From assembly GCA_010645155.1 (NCBI GenBank), contig CM021315.1, forward strand, positions 8,794,478 through 8,858,477: a DNA stretch of 64,000 bases, given 5' to 3'. A program made the translations under genes and the position numbers. Shown here piece after piece: positions 23,559 to 33,635 of the stretch. Numbering within the stretch: position 1 is the stretch's first letter; every line of letters begins with the position of its first letter. The notes under the pieces are model-generated. The model was not told the origin of the DNA. It worked only from the letters and a program-made list of their open reading frames with translations, and did not search any database. This DNA is from Tigriopus japonicus. Its lineage: Eukaryota; Arthropoda; Copepoda; Harpacticoida; Harpacticidae.

Positions 23559-26500
23559 ATGGCTCCTCCACTTAGAATATTTGGCGAACCTGACTCCACC
23601 ATAGATTGGTGCGAATCTAACTTTGAGGTAATCTAATGTTGAATTAAGCCGAAGATATCTCTTTTAGTGAAGATGATTCCAACTTCAAAATCTTACTTTA
23701 TTTTAGGTTAGTGAGTACATCGCAGAGTTTTGGAACACGGTTTCTAGTCTATTTATTTTGGTGTCTCCTTTGATGGGACTTTTTCATATGAAGAATCAAA
23801 ATCTGGAGAGAAGGTAAGACCGATTATATTTTTTTTTGAAATCAGAGAAGATACCGAATGTTTTTTGGCACATGAGTGCAATTGTCCTTGATGAACAAAA
23901 ATCTAGTTTATCTCTGATAAAATGCAAATAAAGGATGACCGCTCTAGAGATAAGCTAAGATGGTCAACAATGAATGTAAGAACTCTAATGACAATATCAC
24001 AACGGCATATTGGTTTTCATTTTTCAAACAAAACATGAATCAAAAGCATCATGATTAAGTGTTTTGACCCTAAGTATTATGCTTTTGAATTGGGTAGCAT
24101 AATTAATGGAATTTTCTGGCCTGTCCACTTCAGTGCTTTGTCATAAGAACAAACTAATTGGGTTTCACATTGATTGGAATTCTAAACTTTTGATTGGCTG
24201 GAGTTTACAATACTTTAAGCAAGAGGCAAACTGAGAGTTCACAATACTAACAAAGGCCTTCACACTTCTCAGTATGTACTGAGCCAAGGATCACGGAGGA
24301 CTGGATGCTTTGGCTATTGTCAAAAACTGTTTTTTGAATTCTGAGCCATTCAAATAATGACTTGTCCGATTGTTAATTTAAAAACCTCATACTTCATTTC
24401 AACTTGATTGACTGAACAGTATGTCAGTTCGAGTAATTTGAATTATAGAGCAATGTACGCTTAGCCGACAAAACAAATGCAAAAAAGGGTTAATTTGTCC
24501 CTTGCTGCTGGACTGAAAGACCGCGATTGTTTCCAATTTTGAAATTATGTCTCTTGCGAACAAAGGAACATATGATGAAATTCAGCAAACGACATCCTTA
24601 AATGCTCGTCTTATCAACTTCATAAAAAAATAATTTACTCGAATTTAATTTAATCTCTAAAACACACACCTAGACGCCTGAAGGGCCGCTTACGCTTTCC
24701 CTGACTGAGCACATCAGAACAGAAATTTAGTGGGACAATGCTTAGAGCAAGGGTAGGCAACCAGTGGGCCGCGGCCCACATGTGGGCCCATGGGGAAAGT
24801 GGAAGAAAAAGCCCGCGAGACTCCATAGTACTGTAATCGAGGGCTCAAAGCTCTTTGATCGTTAATTTGTGGGTCCCTGAACCTACCAACGTCTGTTTGA
24901 TGGGCCTCTGACAACATGTAGTCAAATTTGGTGGGTCTTGACCCAAAAGTGGTTGCCGACCCCTGACTTAGAGGCTAGACTTATTTTTTACTTCAATGGT
25001 TGTGCTTGGGTGGTTTTGTTTGAATTTACTTGCTAGAGGCTGTTGTTGAACTAGTTTGATCTCACATAACACCATAAGGTCCTTGTTGAAAAATGAGCAT
25101 CAAGGGTAACGCACTTCTGCAACCTAGGGCAGGAACCACTGTACGTCAGGACGAATTTCAAAAATACACACTGGATCCGATCATTGTACTAAAATGTGAG
25201 GTTCTTGCAACAAATGTATTGTTCCGTTGAATTTTCATTGTACTAATCGGACCCAGTGTGTATTTTGAAAGTAATCCTGGCTTGAGCCATCCTTGCCTAG
25301 GGTTATCTATAGTATTATTTTCCGATGCAAGTGATTAAGTTTTTGGTTGATAGGGGGCACTAGTCGTTCGTACCTTTACATCATTGATATTTCATTTCAT
25401 GGAAGGGAACAAAAAGTTCCATTGTGAAATACACCAAATCAATAACAGTGTTCGGCAAAACTTTTGAGAAGAAAAGTTGGCAAAACTCATAATTTGTCAT
25501 ATGCAACTTTTGATTTGAAAAGGGCCAATTACTCAACTTCGTCTGGCTTCTTGTCTATAAATAACCGAATTGCACTCTTGCGGATGACGTCATATTCGAC
25601 TCCCCTTTCTATGCTCTCACTTTCCCGATATTTTGACATTTCAGATGCCATTTCATGATGTTGGTTATGATTGTTATCGGTATTGGCTCCATTCTCTTCC
25701 ATAGTACACTCCGCTATTCTATGCAACTTATGGACGAAGTGCCAATGATTTATGGGACATCGGCCATTTGCTACTTCCTCTTTGAGGTAAGAGGTGGTTG
25801 TCATGCTCACAAACGTTTCAGATAGTACTTGACTTCTTAATCTGTTGCCATATGACATGAAAGATCTCGAAAAAGAAGAATTGATAAATTATTAACAAGT
25901 GAAGATTTTGCGATATGCTGTCCGTACCAAAACGTGTTAGGCATTAGGGATGGTCCGGTAATTAAACGGATCGATTTGGATCGGATCGGTTCTGATCCAA
26001 ATCAAAGCGCTTCAATCCAGATTGAATCAAGTACAAATATTTCTCTTGCCCTTCCGGTATTGCAGTATATTCTACAGTATCATTGGTTAGATGCTACTTT
26101 TTCAATTTTTAAACCTGAAACCAATATGTTTGTTTACACTATCAATGAGATCTTGAAAAGCGAAAATGAATGTTAAAAGTCAAAGGCTTTGTTGCATTTT
26201 AATTACTGACCGATCAAAAAGACTCCCACCAAAGACATGCCTGAAATTTGGATTTAGGGTTTGGTTATTTCATAGATATCTAGAAGGCTGGATGTCGTGC
26301 TTGGATAGTAAAACATACTGTTTTGTCAACTACCAAGAGGTATTCCGTCATCCAGTAGTCTATTATAGTATGAAGTATTCTTTTACCACAAACGGGCACG
26401 TTCATTCATTCTATGCTCTCCTCCGTACATAAGTTTGAGAAGACATAACTTTTCATTCCGGCATTCAATTGCGCTGAAATTTGAAATATGTCGTCTACTG

Positions 26501-29500
26501 AATACAAGCTAGGTCTCATTTGCAGAAGAACGCAATTGAATTAATCCTACAGGAAAACATAATTCTCATTGTTAGCCTCTCACTCCAGAAATTCAGTGCT
26601 TCTTGCTAAAGCGTATGCTTGTTACAAAAAAAGCGAATTTTAATTAGTGTGAAGTTTAAACAAGCACCAATTAATGTCCCATGATTGTGCGACTGACAAC
26701 TCAAGCTACAAGAAGAAGTACTCTGGTTTGTTAATGAACTTTGTCAGAATCAGCTGAATGAAGATGCTATGTCTTTACCAATCACCAGCATGAACAATCA
26801 GCACCGTGTGTTAGCCTTCGACTCTCAGTCTCAATATAAGGGTCCCTATGTTGCAGTAACCTCAAATTTTAGCACAAAGAAGACCCCTTGTGGTTTATTT
26901 ATGAAGTTCGACCTGACTGTTAAACTCAATGAAACTGAGAGCAGAGAAATGTGTTGAGTAGCACGATTCTAACACGTTTTCCTGAATAACAAAAGCCACT
27001 AGACTACAATTTTATTTGTGACATTTTAGAAGCCTTTTTCATATCCCAAAATTATGTTATGTGGACACTAAAAAAATGTGTTCTCTAATCTCTTTCTTTT
27101 CACTTTCTAATCCCCAATATATGTTGGGCCGATACTTTCAGTTTGGTTTAGTGTGCTTTTGTTTCGTGACCAATTTGAACGTCATTTTGATGTGCCAACT
27201 CCACAACATTCGAGATCGAGAAACTCGAGGTCAAAATCTGGGAGTCCTTTTGTGAGCCCCCCCGCTTTCCGTACATTTTAAATGTTGTTTCAAATATTGG
27301 ACTTGGTAAGGCTGTTGAATATTTCAAACTGCCAAATCTCGGCAATGATTCTTGGAGGGGACATGATTACACTTACAGACGAAAGTCTTGTCGTAATTTT
27401 GAACCAAAATATTTTCGTAATGTAAAAACAGATTTGAACGCCATAACACCCAATCTACGCCAAATGGTCACTTTACCCTTGGAAATAGTATTTGGTAACT
27501 GTAATAAGGAGTCAGCTCATCACTGTTGATGGGTGTTCCATGGAGGAATATTCCCGCTCCTTGTCAATGGGCTATATTGGTAATTGTTTGCATTGAAAGT
27601 TGGTTCAATGCTTTATGTTGACTCCGAAGAGTCAAATTTGGAAGGGACAATGGAAAACTAGAACAAACTTTTATCTAGTGTGGTCACACTGGATATTTGA
27701 TTGTTCCAATATGTCCAAGCATTGCTGAAATACCTTGGTACAGAGTATGTTTGCGACAAAACTTTTGTTTCAACGTGTACGAGTGAATTTTGTTGTTTTT
27801 CCTCACCGCTACGAGAAATATTCAACCTCTTAAAGGCTTCTTTTGGTGCTCTATCTGAGAACGCAAAATTAGGATTGAGCAACTACAATAACCCTTCCAA
27901 AGTGCTCAATTTTGATCCTTGGAAAAGATATCAGAAAGTCCCTTAGCCGATATGCATTGTCTCGATTAATGAAGTGACATAATGTAGGATATGAGGCAAA
28001 AATATCTGGACGTCAACGTCTTGCTTTAGGTAAAAAACAATCATGGATGGTTCCCTTAAGCTTACAAATAATGTATCAAAAAGTTATGAAACAATTAAAA
28101 TCAGTTAGCTTTGGGATCTAACGTGTTTTCGAGGGAGGGAATTAAGGTGTTGGAATGAGGAGTGGAACTGTCTCAATAAAATAATTTTACAGAAAAACCG
28201 CATAAACTTTTCAATCATTTTTCAACTTTTTCTTTTCAAAACTTGAACATAGATGAATGTTCTGCTCTCATTAAAAATTCTTAGTTTTAAAGCTCAGTTT
28301 GTCTTTTTGTGGAGGTTTTGTCGCATTAATGAAGCAACACTGAAAGAATCAAGACTAAAGATGAACTTTAAAGCACAAATGTGCGAAAAATGTTCTAAAA
28401 CACTTTGTGATCTACCTTGAAATATCCACAATTATGCAATGTTTGGTTGCACTTGCCCATACACCTTAAACCGTTTCATTTAAAAAAAAAGATATTGTCA
28501 GGCAATGACAGTTTATTGTCCATTCTACTTGAGGAAGCCAAATCAGCTATTTTTCCGAGAAATTCAATGTTGATGAGTAATCCTTGCATGACGGAAATAG
28601 AACATCGCTTGATTTTTTATCATTAAAACGAATACTTATACATCTCTCTTTCCAGGTGAAGAAACCTCCAAATTCTGCCAATGTCAAGCTAATCGTGTTA
28701 CTCACCTTGTACTGTGTGGCTTTCACAATCTCTTATCTCACCGTGAAGAACCCGTACATTCATGAGGTATGGGGTAACCTTTGATAATAGGTCGTTATCT
28801 TAAGTAACGAAAAGTTTTGTCAACACTGTACAGAGTGCGGTAGGGAAGTTTTCTATCGGATAAATTTTAAAGAATCTAAAGCTCCAGTCAAATCACAGCA
28901 GGTGTAATGGCGCCGACCATTTTTTACAACATTAGTGTCAGAATGACAAATACAGTACATGGAAAATGATAGCCATAATTACAGGAGCTCATGGGAAAGA
29001 AGCGCCATCAGAACACTGGCATCAGTGGCTTTAACATGAAGCTTGAAAAAAACCGAGAGGGATTTTGCTCTAAGGAAAAGCAAGAGAAAAAATACAGTAA
29101 ATAGGAGCCTGTAACCATAAAAATATTCATAGAATAAGATACATCTCATTTTGTGATCCAATGACCGGATTAATCGTTATTGGCATGATCTATATTAATT
29201 GACTGCAAAATCAAATTTCGTTTCAACTTAAAACTTCCTGATTTCCGGCGAAAGCCAAACAACGTGACCGCATTGACGCTTCTTTTCCATGAGCCTCTTT
29301 AGTCATGAGATAACTCTTTTGTTGTTAAAAAAATACATGGAACGTAATGTCTAGGTTCGGTCCCCACTCAACCTTACTTTGTTACCTTTCGATTTCAGAC
29401 AATGTTCCTGATTTTGGTGGCTGTGAATGTCTTGTGCGGATTCAAGATGGTTTTTGACAAAGGAGCCCATTTGTCATCGAATTGCAAGAAACTGTTTGCC

Positions 29501-30759
29501 ATTGGAATTGTGATGTAAGTTGAAAACACAGCCATCAGTCGGCCAATATCAAATTTTCAGTATCTTTTTATTTCAAGCGTTTAAATGGTTTTTCCCTCTG
29601 TGTGTGCTACCACAATCATTAAAACATTTTTTTGATACCAGAAATTCAATCATTTCAGGTATGTCTTCTCCGGTCTCACTTGGAACGGAGATAATCACCT
29701 TTGTTCCGGTCTTCAAAACCTTCGGGCACGCCATGTTCCTCATTGGATGTCGCCCATCACCCAGCTTCATGCTTGGTGGCATTTTTTCTCTGGCATTGGA
29801 ACCTATATTATCACTATGTCCCTCATGGAATATCGAATGAGGTACAGTCAATTTTCAATGGTGGATTTGGGCTTTCAATATCTGGAGATGGCATTTTATA
29901 CTTTATATTGTGCTCTTAACAAAATGAACAAGCATTCAAGCAAAAGTTTTGCGAAACAAAGCTACTGCGCTTTTTAGAGTGCGTCACTGTAAATCAAACA
30001 AGGAATATGATATATCCAAAGTCTTTTCTTTGCGTAATTTAAACCAATAAGTTTCAAAATTTATAAGTACCCAACATCGTACACATGATCTATTCAAATC
30101 TCAAAGAGAATTTCACAATTTTTCATTCAACGCCTTTCGTTTTCGGTTTTCGTTAAGCCCTCTTTCGATCCATCACTAATATTTGCGATATTACTTTTTG
30201 ATTCAAGAAAAAATAAAACCTGCTATCTTTTATGTCTTTTACTAAGTGGTGTATTCTGTATTCAAGTTGATATAAAGGTTCTTTTCTCTTGTTTCTATCA
30301 GCTTTTGAAACTTGAACAAGATAAATTTATCGTTCAACTGATTAATATGATATCTTCTTACAGCTTCTAAGCTACAATCTCACAACAATCAAATACGCTC
30401 TACAATCTGACGGATGCAAGTTTTAATCAAAACTTTAAACACTAATTTTAAGTTCCAAGTGAAGAAGGCCAAAATGAAACGACCTCTTTTACGACTTGAC
30501 GCTTTCCAAAGATCCAAAATAAAGTTTTTCAATTTCACTGCCTGTTTTTATCTTATAGGATACTTGATCGACCTTGTGCTGTGATTTGGAAATGGTTTGG
30601 CCCTGTCTTGGTTTTGGAGCAAAAGTCAAAAACCATGTAAGCTCTCTAGGTGAAGTTTGTTTGATTTGTTTTCTTATCCTCGATTGGTTAATTCAGTGTG
30701 ACCAATTAACGTGTTTATCTTGTTTCAGATACGACCGCATTCCCCGATCCTCTAAATGA
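23559..30759 (+). CDS. Acer: Alkaline ceramidase, paralog 2
   Basis: Seen: eight exons in frame: 23559-23627, 23707-23813, 25645-25786, 28656-28766, 29399-29514, 29659-29841, 30559-30636, 30729-30759 (TGA); 278 aa. Each boundary has a GT donor and AG acceptor and the phases match. Same family and reaction as the upstream paralog (ceramide hydrolysis by a multi-pass membrane enzyme). Calcium ligands lie in DWCESNFEVSEYIAE, the S-x3-H...D set in GSILFHSTLRYSMQLMDE, and the histidine pair in QLHAWWH. The two genes are in tandem, same strand, 8.5 kb apart, which indicates local duplication. This copy has two extra introns and a longer C-terminal tail split over two small exons (ending YDRIPRSSK). 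Introns 2 and 3 are full of MITEs. The gene converges with the DEG/ENaC gene, whose stop is only 195 bases away. Confidence 0.9.
24748..24965. mobile_element. hAT MITE, 218 bp, 8-bp target duplication
   Basis: Termini CAAGGGTAGGCAACCA and, read inward from the right, CAGGGGTCGGCAACCA. Flanks GCTTAGAG (24740-24747) and ACTTAGAG (24966-24973) are an 8-bp duplication with one mismatch. Interior GTGGGCCGCGGCCCACATGT is a GC-rich palindrome. Terminal sequence and duplication length are those of Charlie-like hAT elements. In ceramidase 2 intron 2. Confidence 0.88.
25127..25297. mobile_element. TA-type MITE (family D), intact copy
   Basis: 171-bp inverted-repeat element flanked by TA on both sides (CCTA|GGGCAGGAACC ... 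CCATCCTTGCC|TA). The inner arms AAAATACACACTGG and CCAGTGTGTATTTT are perfectly inverted. Tc1/mariner-type insertion at TA is likely. In ceramidase 2 intron 2. Confidence 0.8.
25973..26003. repeat. 10-bp perfect hairpin
   Basis: GATTTGGATC and GATCCAAATC around an 11-nt loop that itself repeats GGATCGG. In ceramidase 2 intron 3. Confidence 0.6.
26272..26368. mobile_element. MITE family C, short diverged copy
   Basis: CATAGATATCTAGAAGGCTGGATG at the left and CATCCAGTAGTCTATTATAG at the right match the terminal inverted repeats of the 60780-60937 element (CATAGATATCTAGACAACTGG). Interior short. It abuts the half foldback at 26381. Confidence 0.6.
26381..26605. mobile_element. Foldback MITE family A, copy 4 (right half only)
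   Basis: Starts at the family's centre (TTTTACCACAAACGGGC) and runs to the terminus TTCAGTGCTTCTTG. Matches 10246-10468 closely. The left arm is absent, so this is a truncated, no longer palindromic copy in ceramidase 2 intron 3. Confidence 0.75.
27585..27652 (+). repeat. SINE-associated spacer repeat
   Basis: TTTGCATTGAAAGTTGGTTCAATGCT...GACTCCGAAGAGTCAAATTTGGAA is the same sequence, diverged, as the two tandem copies at about 61100-61160 and 61167-61222 within the SINE insertion. Confidence 0.65.
29250..29336 (+). repeat. Dispersed repeat, copy 2 (partner at 55-150)
   Basis: AGCCAAACAAC, TTGACGCTTCT, CCATGAGCCTCTTTA in the same order and spacing as at 55-150. In ceramidase 2 intron 4, about 60 bases before exon 5. 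Confidence 0.5.
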
Positions 30760-30953
30760 GAGAACGCCTTTCTATCAAATCAAAGCTTTACTGAAGTGTG
30801 ATACTCTACTTTCTACTTATCTAGATGTCCTGACAAAACAACTCGATGTGTTCAAGTGCATTGTTTAAAATATATTGAACGTAATCTACATTTCTTGGAT
30901 CAATTTCTTCTGGGGAATATTTGTCCTCTTGGTATATTTTTGTCCAGATTAGG

Positions 30954-33635
30954 TTACTTTTTTCGGGCCATCTTATCTTCTTTTGTATACCGACATGACA
31001 CGAACAAGCCAAGAACAGAACGCAGAAACCAAAGAAAAATTTCAATGAGGCTCAAAAGCGACGCACCCGAGAAAAGACCCACGGTGCCTCCTAAAAATAC
31101 AAGAAAACATTTAGGTGTTCGTATGCTATGCGGCAAACCATTCACCAAATTGAGCTTACCCAAAGTAGACAAATAGTCTGCCAAGGATACCCGTACATTG
31201 CTGTTGATTTGAAGAACATCCGAAGTGGCAAGTTGGACTTGAACAATGGCAGAATGGCTGAGATGGTTGCGGCAATCTTCGTCGTCTACCGGGAAAAAGA
31301 AGATGTCCGGATCGGCAATGTCCTGATAAAGTCGGACAAAGTCGTTTAAAGGAAAGTACTTCATGATGTTGAATTGCCCGTAGAAATCTGTGTTGGTTTT
31401 ACAAGTCTCAACAACATTTGTAGGCATGCCGGATACTGAGTAGGAATACTTAGTCCGATGGCAATCTACAGGACAACTGCATTTCTCTGAACGAAGGGTG
31501 ATGTTTTCCATGACTTCGTTAAAGCATTCCGTTCCAGCATGGTCACAAATAGGTTCATCAGCCGAAAATCTCGGGTAATTCCAAGATATGCAACCGCATT
31601 TGTCCAAAGCCAACGTTAGTTGGCATTCCATATAGCAACCAGTTTGCGAATAGTTCCTTAGAATCTTCATGTTTGAATTCTCAAAATAGAATCTGCAATG
31701 CCGTCGCTCAATCTCAATGGATTGAGCATCTTCATTGGTGATCAATTGAGATGGACTGACCAACACTGTGTAGGTGAAACCTCCTTTGAGCTCCATATAA
31801 TCGTTTCTAAGATCTGGAACATTTTTGGGATCATGTATAGAGATGCGGAAATTACCGGGGACCAGATCTTCCTTTCTGGGAAGGACGCGTTTGTTCAATA
31901 TAATATGGTCTACTTTAAAGGGTTGAATTAGGAATCTCAGACCATACAAGGGACCGTTGGTTAAGGGATGAATCACTTGACTGCCATTCAGTTCTGGATG
32001 CATTATCTTATGTAAAACCTCATTATTGCTAGATTTGTTGAACATGTCCCAGAATCTTACACTATTGTAGGTATACGCTATCCCCTTGTTGGTGAAAGCT
32101 CTAGCAAAGTGCTGACAATCTTCGGCAACTGGCTCTAACGTCTGACCCTGAAGCTTTTGACACCACAACATTCGCGCTCGGTAATTCTTTAGTTGGTCGT
32201 CATTGGCGGCCAGTCTTGGGTAAGTGAAGAGAGTTCGGTTGAAGTCGGCAAAGAACTCATCAACTGGTTGTTGGAAGGTTGGTGGTTGGATGGCATACTT
32301 CATTATCCGTAGGACGTTTTCTCTGTTTACTTGGATTTTGTTCCACAAGGCGCAACAACCGTTTATCTCAATGTGGGCAGAAGCCGAAGCATTCAGACAA
32401 GGACGCTGATGCACAAAAGGTTTGAACTTCATTTGGCTCTCAAATTCAGGTTCCTCACCTTTTCGGAACCATTCCCATGCAGTCTTGTAATTGTCAATTT
32501 TGCAATGATAGGAACCTTTTAACAAGTTATCCAAGTACAAAGCGGCTGTGAATCCAGGACCTGGTGTCAAAAGGTAAGTTAGTTCTTGAGAGTTTATTTG
32601 CAAATCTCCAAGCTTCATTTGGGTCCTGTCCAGCATTGGCTGGTTCAGCCTAAATGCTGGAGTCCCTGGGTAAATGGAGTAAACCTCTTCAATGAAAAAT
32701 GAGAGAAAATGCCCAAAGCCGGATTGACCCTTCATTTTCCTAAATCCACACCACTTCAGGGATATCAGTACAGGAAGGAAAGTCCTGAGATAGCCGTACT
32801 TGAGATCCTCAACGCAATCGAGGTTGTCCTTTGTACAAGTGATGTTTAGATTATTTTCGGCCAAAGCCTCATCCAAAAAGTGAAAGCGATCAACAACCAC
32901 ATCAGTGTAAAACCATTTCCCTTTGGAATCACATGATGATGCCATCTCGTCCGTGGCCATTTCAGAAATTTTCTCGTCCAACTTAGCAAAGGTAGTTTGG
33001 TTGAGGTTCATCCTCAGAGTGGCCAACTTCATTGGGTACTCTTTCAACAGAGATGGATAGAGTAACCATGTCACTATCTCTTCTTGGATAATACTGATAT
33101 TGCCTTTGAAAAACTCTTTCATAAGACTCTCATTCATGGTGTCAGCAATTTTCCTGAAGAAAAACTGAAAGTCTGCCCTAAACTTGGACACATCCTGCTC
33201 AAATCCACGGTAGTCCACCAGGTCCAGGGCCTTTTCTGTGTACCCCCAAGGGTTCAAGTCTTCGTCGACCTCAACAGTGACAGCTGGAAATGGTATGTCA
33301 TTGATTGGGATGGATTGCACTGACGAGGTCAAAGGGTTTTCGTAGACTTCGTTCATGGTTTGGACAATCATGATGGAGGCCGTGGTGACGGCAGTCACCA
33401 TGATAGCCGACCATACCACTCTTTCCAAAATAGTTTGATCATTGGCAATATGACTGAAGCCATGTATGGAAGTTTCCTTGAGGAAACTCTTGGTTGTTGC
33501 CCACATTTCAAGTGAGTGGAATGGCCAAGTCAAATGCACCTTTTTATAGGATCGTCGTGTTGGAACTCTTGATGTGTTGGAAACCATTGGAAACGTCAAT
33601 ATCATGATGTCGATGGAATTTGGAGACGTTTCCAA
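30954..33635 (-). CDS. DEG/ENaC (pickpocket-type) sodium channel subunit
   Basis: Seen: one open frame of 893 codons on the minus strand, start ATG 33635, stop 30954. Order: cytosolic N-terminus with the gating His-Gly in ETSIHGFSH (58-59); TM1 about 72-95; post-TM1 FPAVTVE (116-122); very large ectodomain with many Asn-x-Ser/Thr sites; C-terminal cysteine core GCYMECQ, KCGC, CSCPVDC; TM2 with the pore signature GLFSGASLLSLIEIF. A GTAAGC...TTTTTAG segment at 31159-31091 interrupts the family-conserved join before TM2. Removing it gives STLGGTVGLFSG, so it is very likely a 69-nt intron and the spliced protein is 870 aa. The ectodomain (about 730 aa) is much longer than in typical pickpocket proteins (total 450-650). 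Met44 (MWATTKSFLKETS) is an alternative start nearer the usual N-terminal length. Ligand or stimulus cannot be inferred. Confidence 0.88.
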   Translation of the reverse strand: METSPNSIDIMILTFPMVSNTSRVPTRRSYKKVHLTWPFHSLEMWATTKSFLKETSIHGFSHIANDQTILERVVWSAIMVTAVTTASIMIVQTMNEVYENPLTSSVQSIPINDIPFPAVTVEVDEDLNPWGYTEKALDLVDYRGFEQDVSKFRADFQFFFRKIADTMNESLMKEFFKGNISIIQEEIVTWLLYPSLLKEYPMKLATLRMNLNQTTFAKLDEKISEMATDEMASSCDSKGKWFYTDVVVDRFHFLDEALAENNLNITCTKDNLDCVEDLKYGYLRTFLPVLISLKWCGFRKMKGQSGFGHFLSFFIEEVYSIYPGTPAFRLNQPMLDRTQMKLGDLQINSQELTYLLTPGPGFTAALYLDNLLKGSYHCKIDNYKTAWEWFRKGEEPEFESQMKFKPFVHQRPCLNASASAHIEINGCCALWNKIQVNRENVLRIMKYAIQPPTFQQPVDEFFADFNRTLFTYPRLAANDDQLKNYRARMLWCQKLQGQTLEPVAEDCQHFARAFTNKGIAYTYNSVRFWDMFNKSSNNEVLHKIMHPELNGSQVIHPLTNGPLYGLRFLIQPFKVDHIILNKRVLPRKEDLVPGNFRISIHDPKNVPDLRNDYMELKGGFTYTVLVSPSQLITNEDAQSIEIERRHCRFYFENSNMKILRNYSQTGCYMECQLTLALDKCGCISWNYPRFSADEPICDHAGTECFNEVMENITLRSEKCSCPVDCHRTKYSYSVSGMPTNVVETCKTNTDFYGQFNIMKYFPLNDFVRLYQDIADPDIFFFPVDDEDCRNHLSHSAIVQVQLATSDVLQINSNVRVSLADYLSTLGKLNLVNGLPHSIRTPKCFLVFLGGTVGLFSGASLLSLIEIFLWFLRSVLGLFVSCRYTKEDKMARKK
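31091..31159 (-). other. Stop-free 69-nt intron in the DEG/ENaC gene
   Basis: Donor GTAAGC at 31159-31154, acceptor TTTTTAG ending at 31091. Length is divisible by three and there is no in-frame stop, so retention would add 23 residues directly before the pore helix. The spliced join fits the family consensus better than the read-through. Confidence 0.75.

Noticed and set aside
27290..27480. Reverse-transcriptase C-terminal remnant (RGHDYTYRRKSCRN...KYFRN) on the plus strand
   Set aside because: The pattern is suggestive of a CR1/L2 tail, but no WN.LP motif follows in any frame; too weak to list as a feature.
27658..27946. 74- and 81-codon ORFs on opposite strands
   Set aside because: No recognisable domain, mutually overlapping, inside a ceramidase intron.
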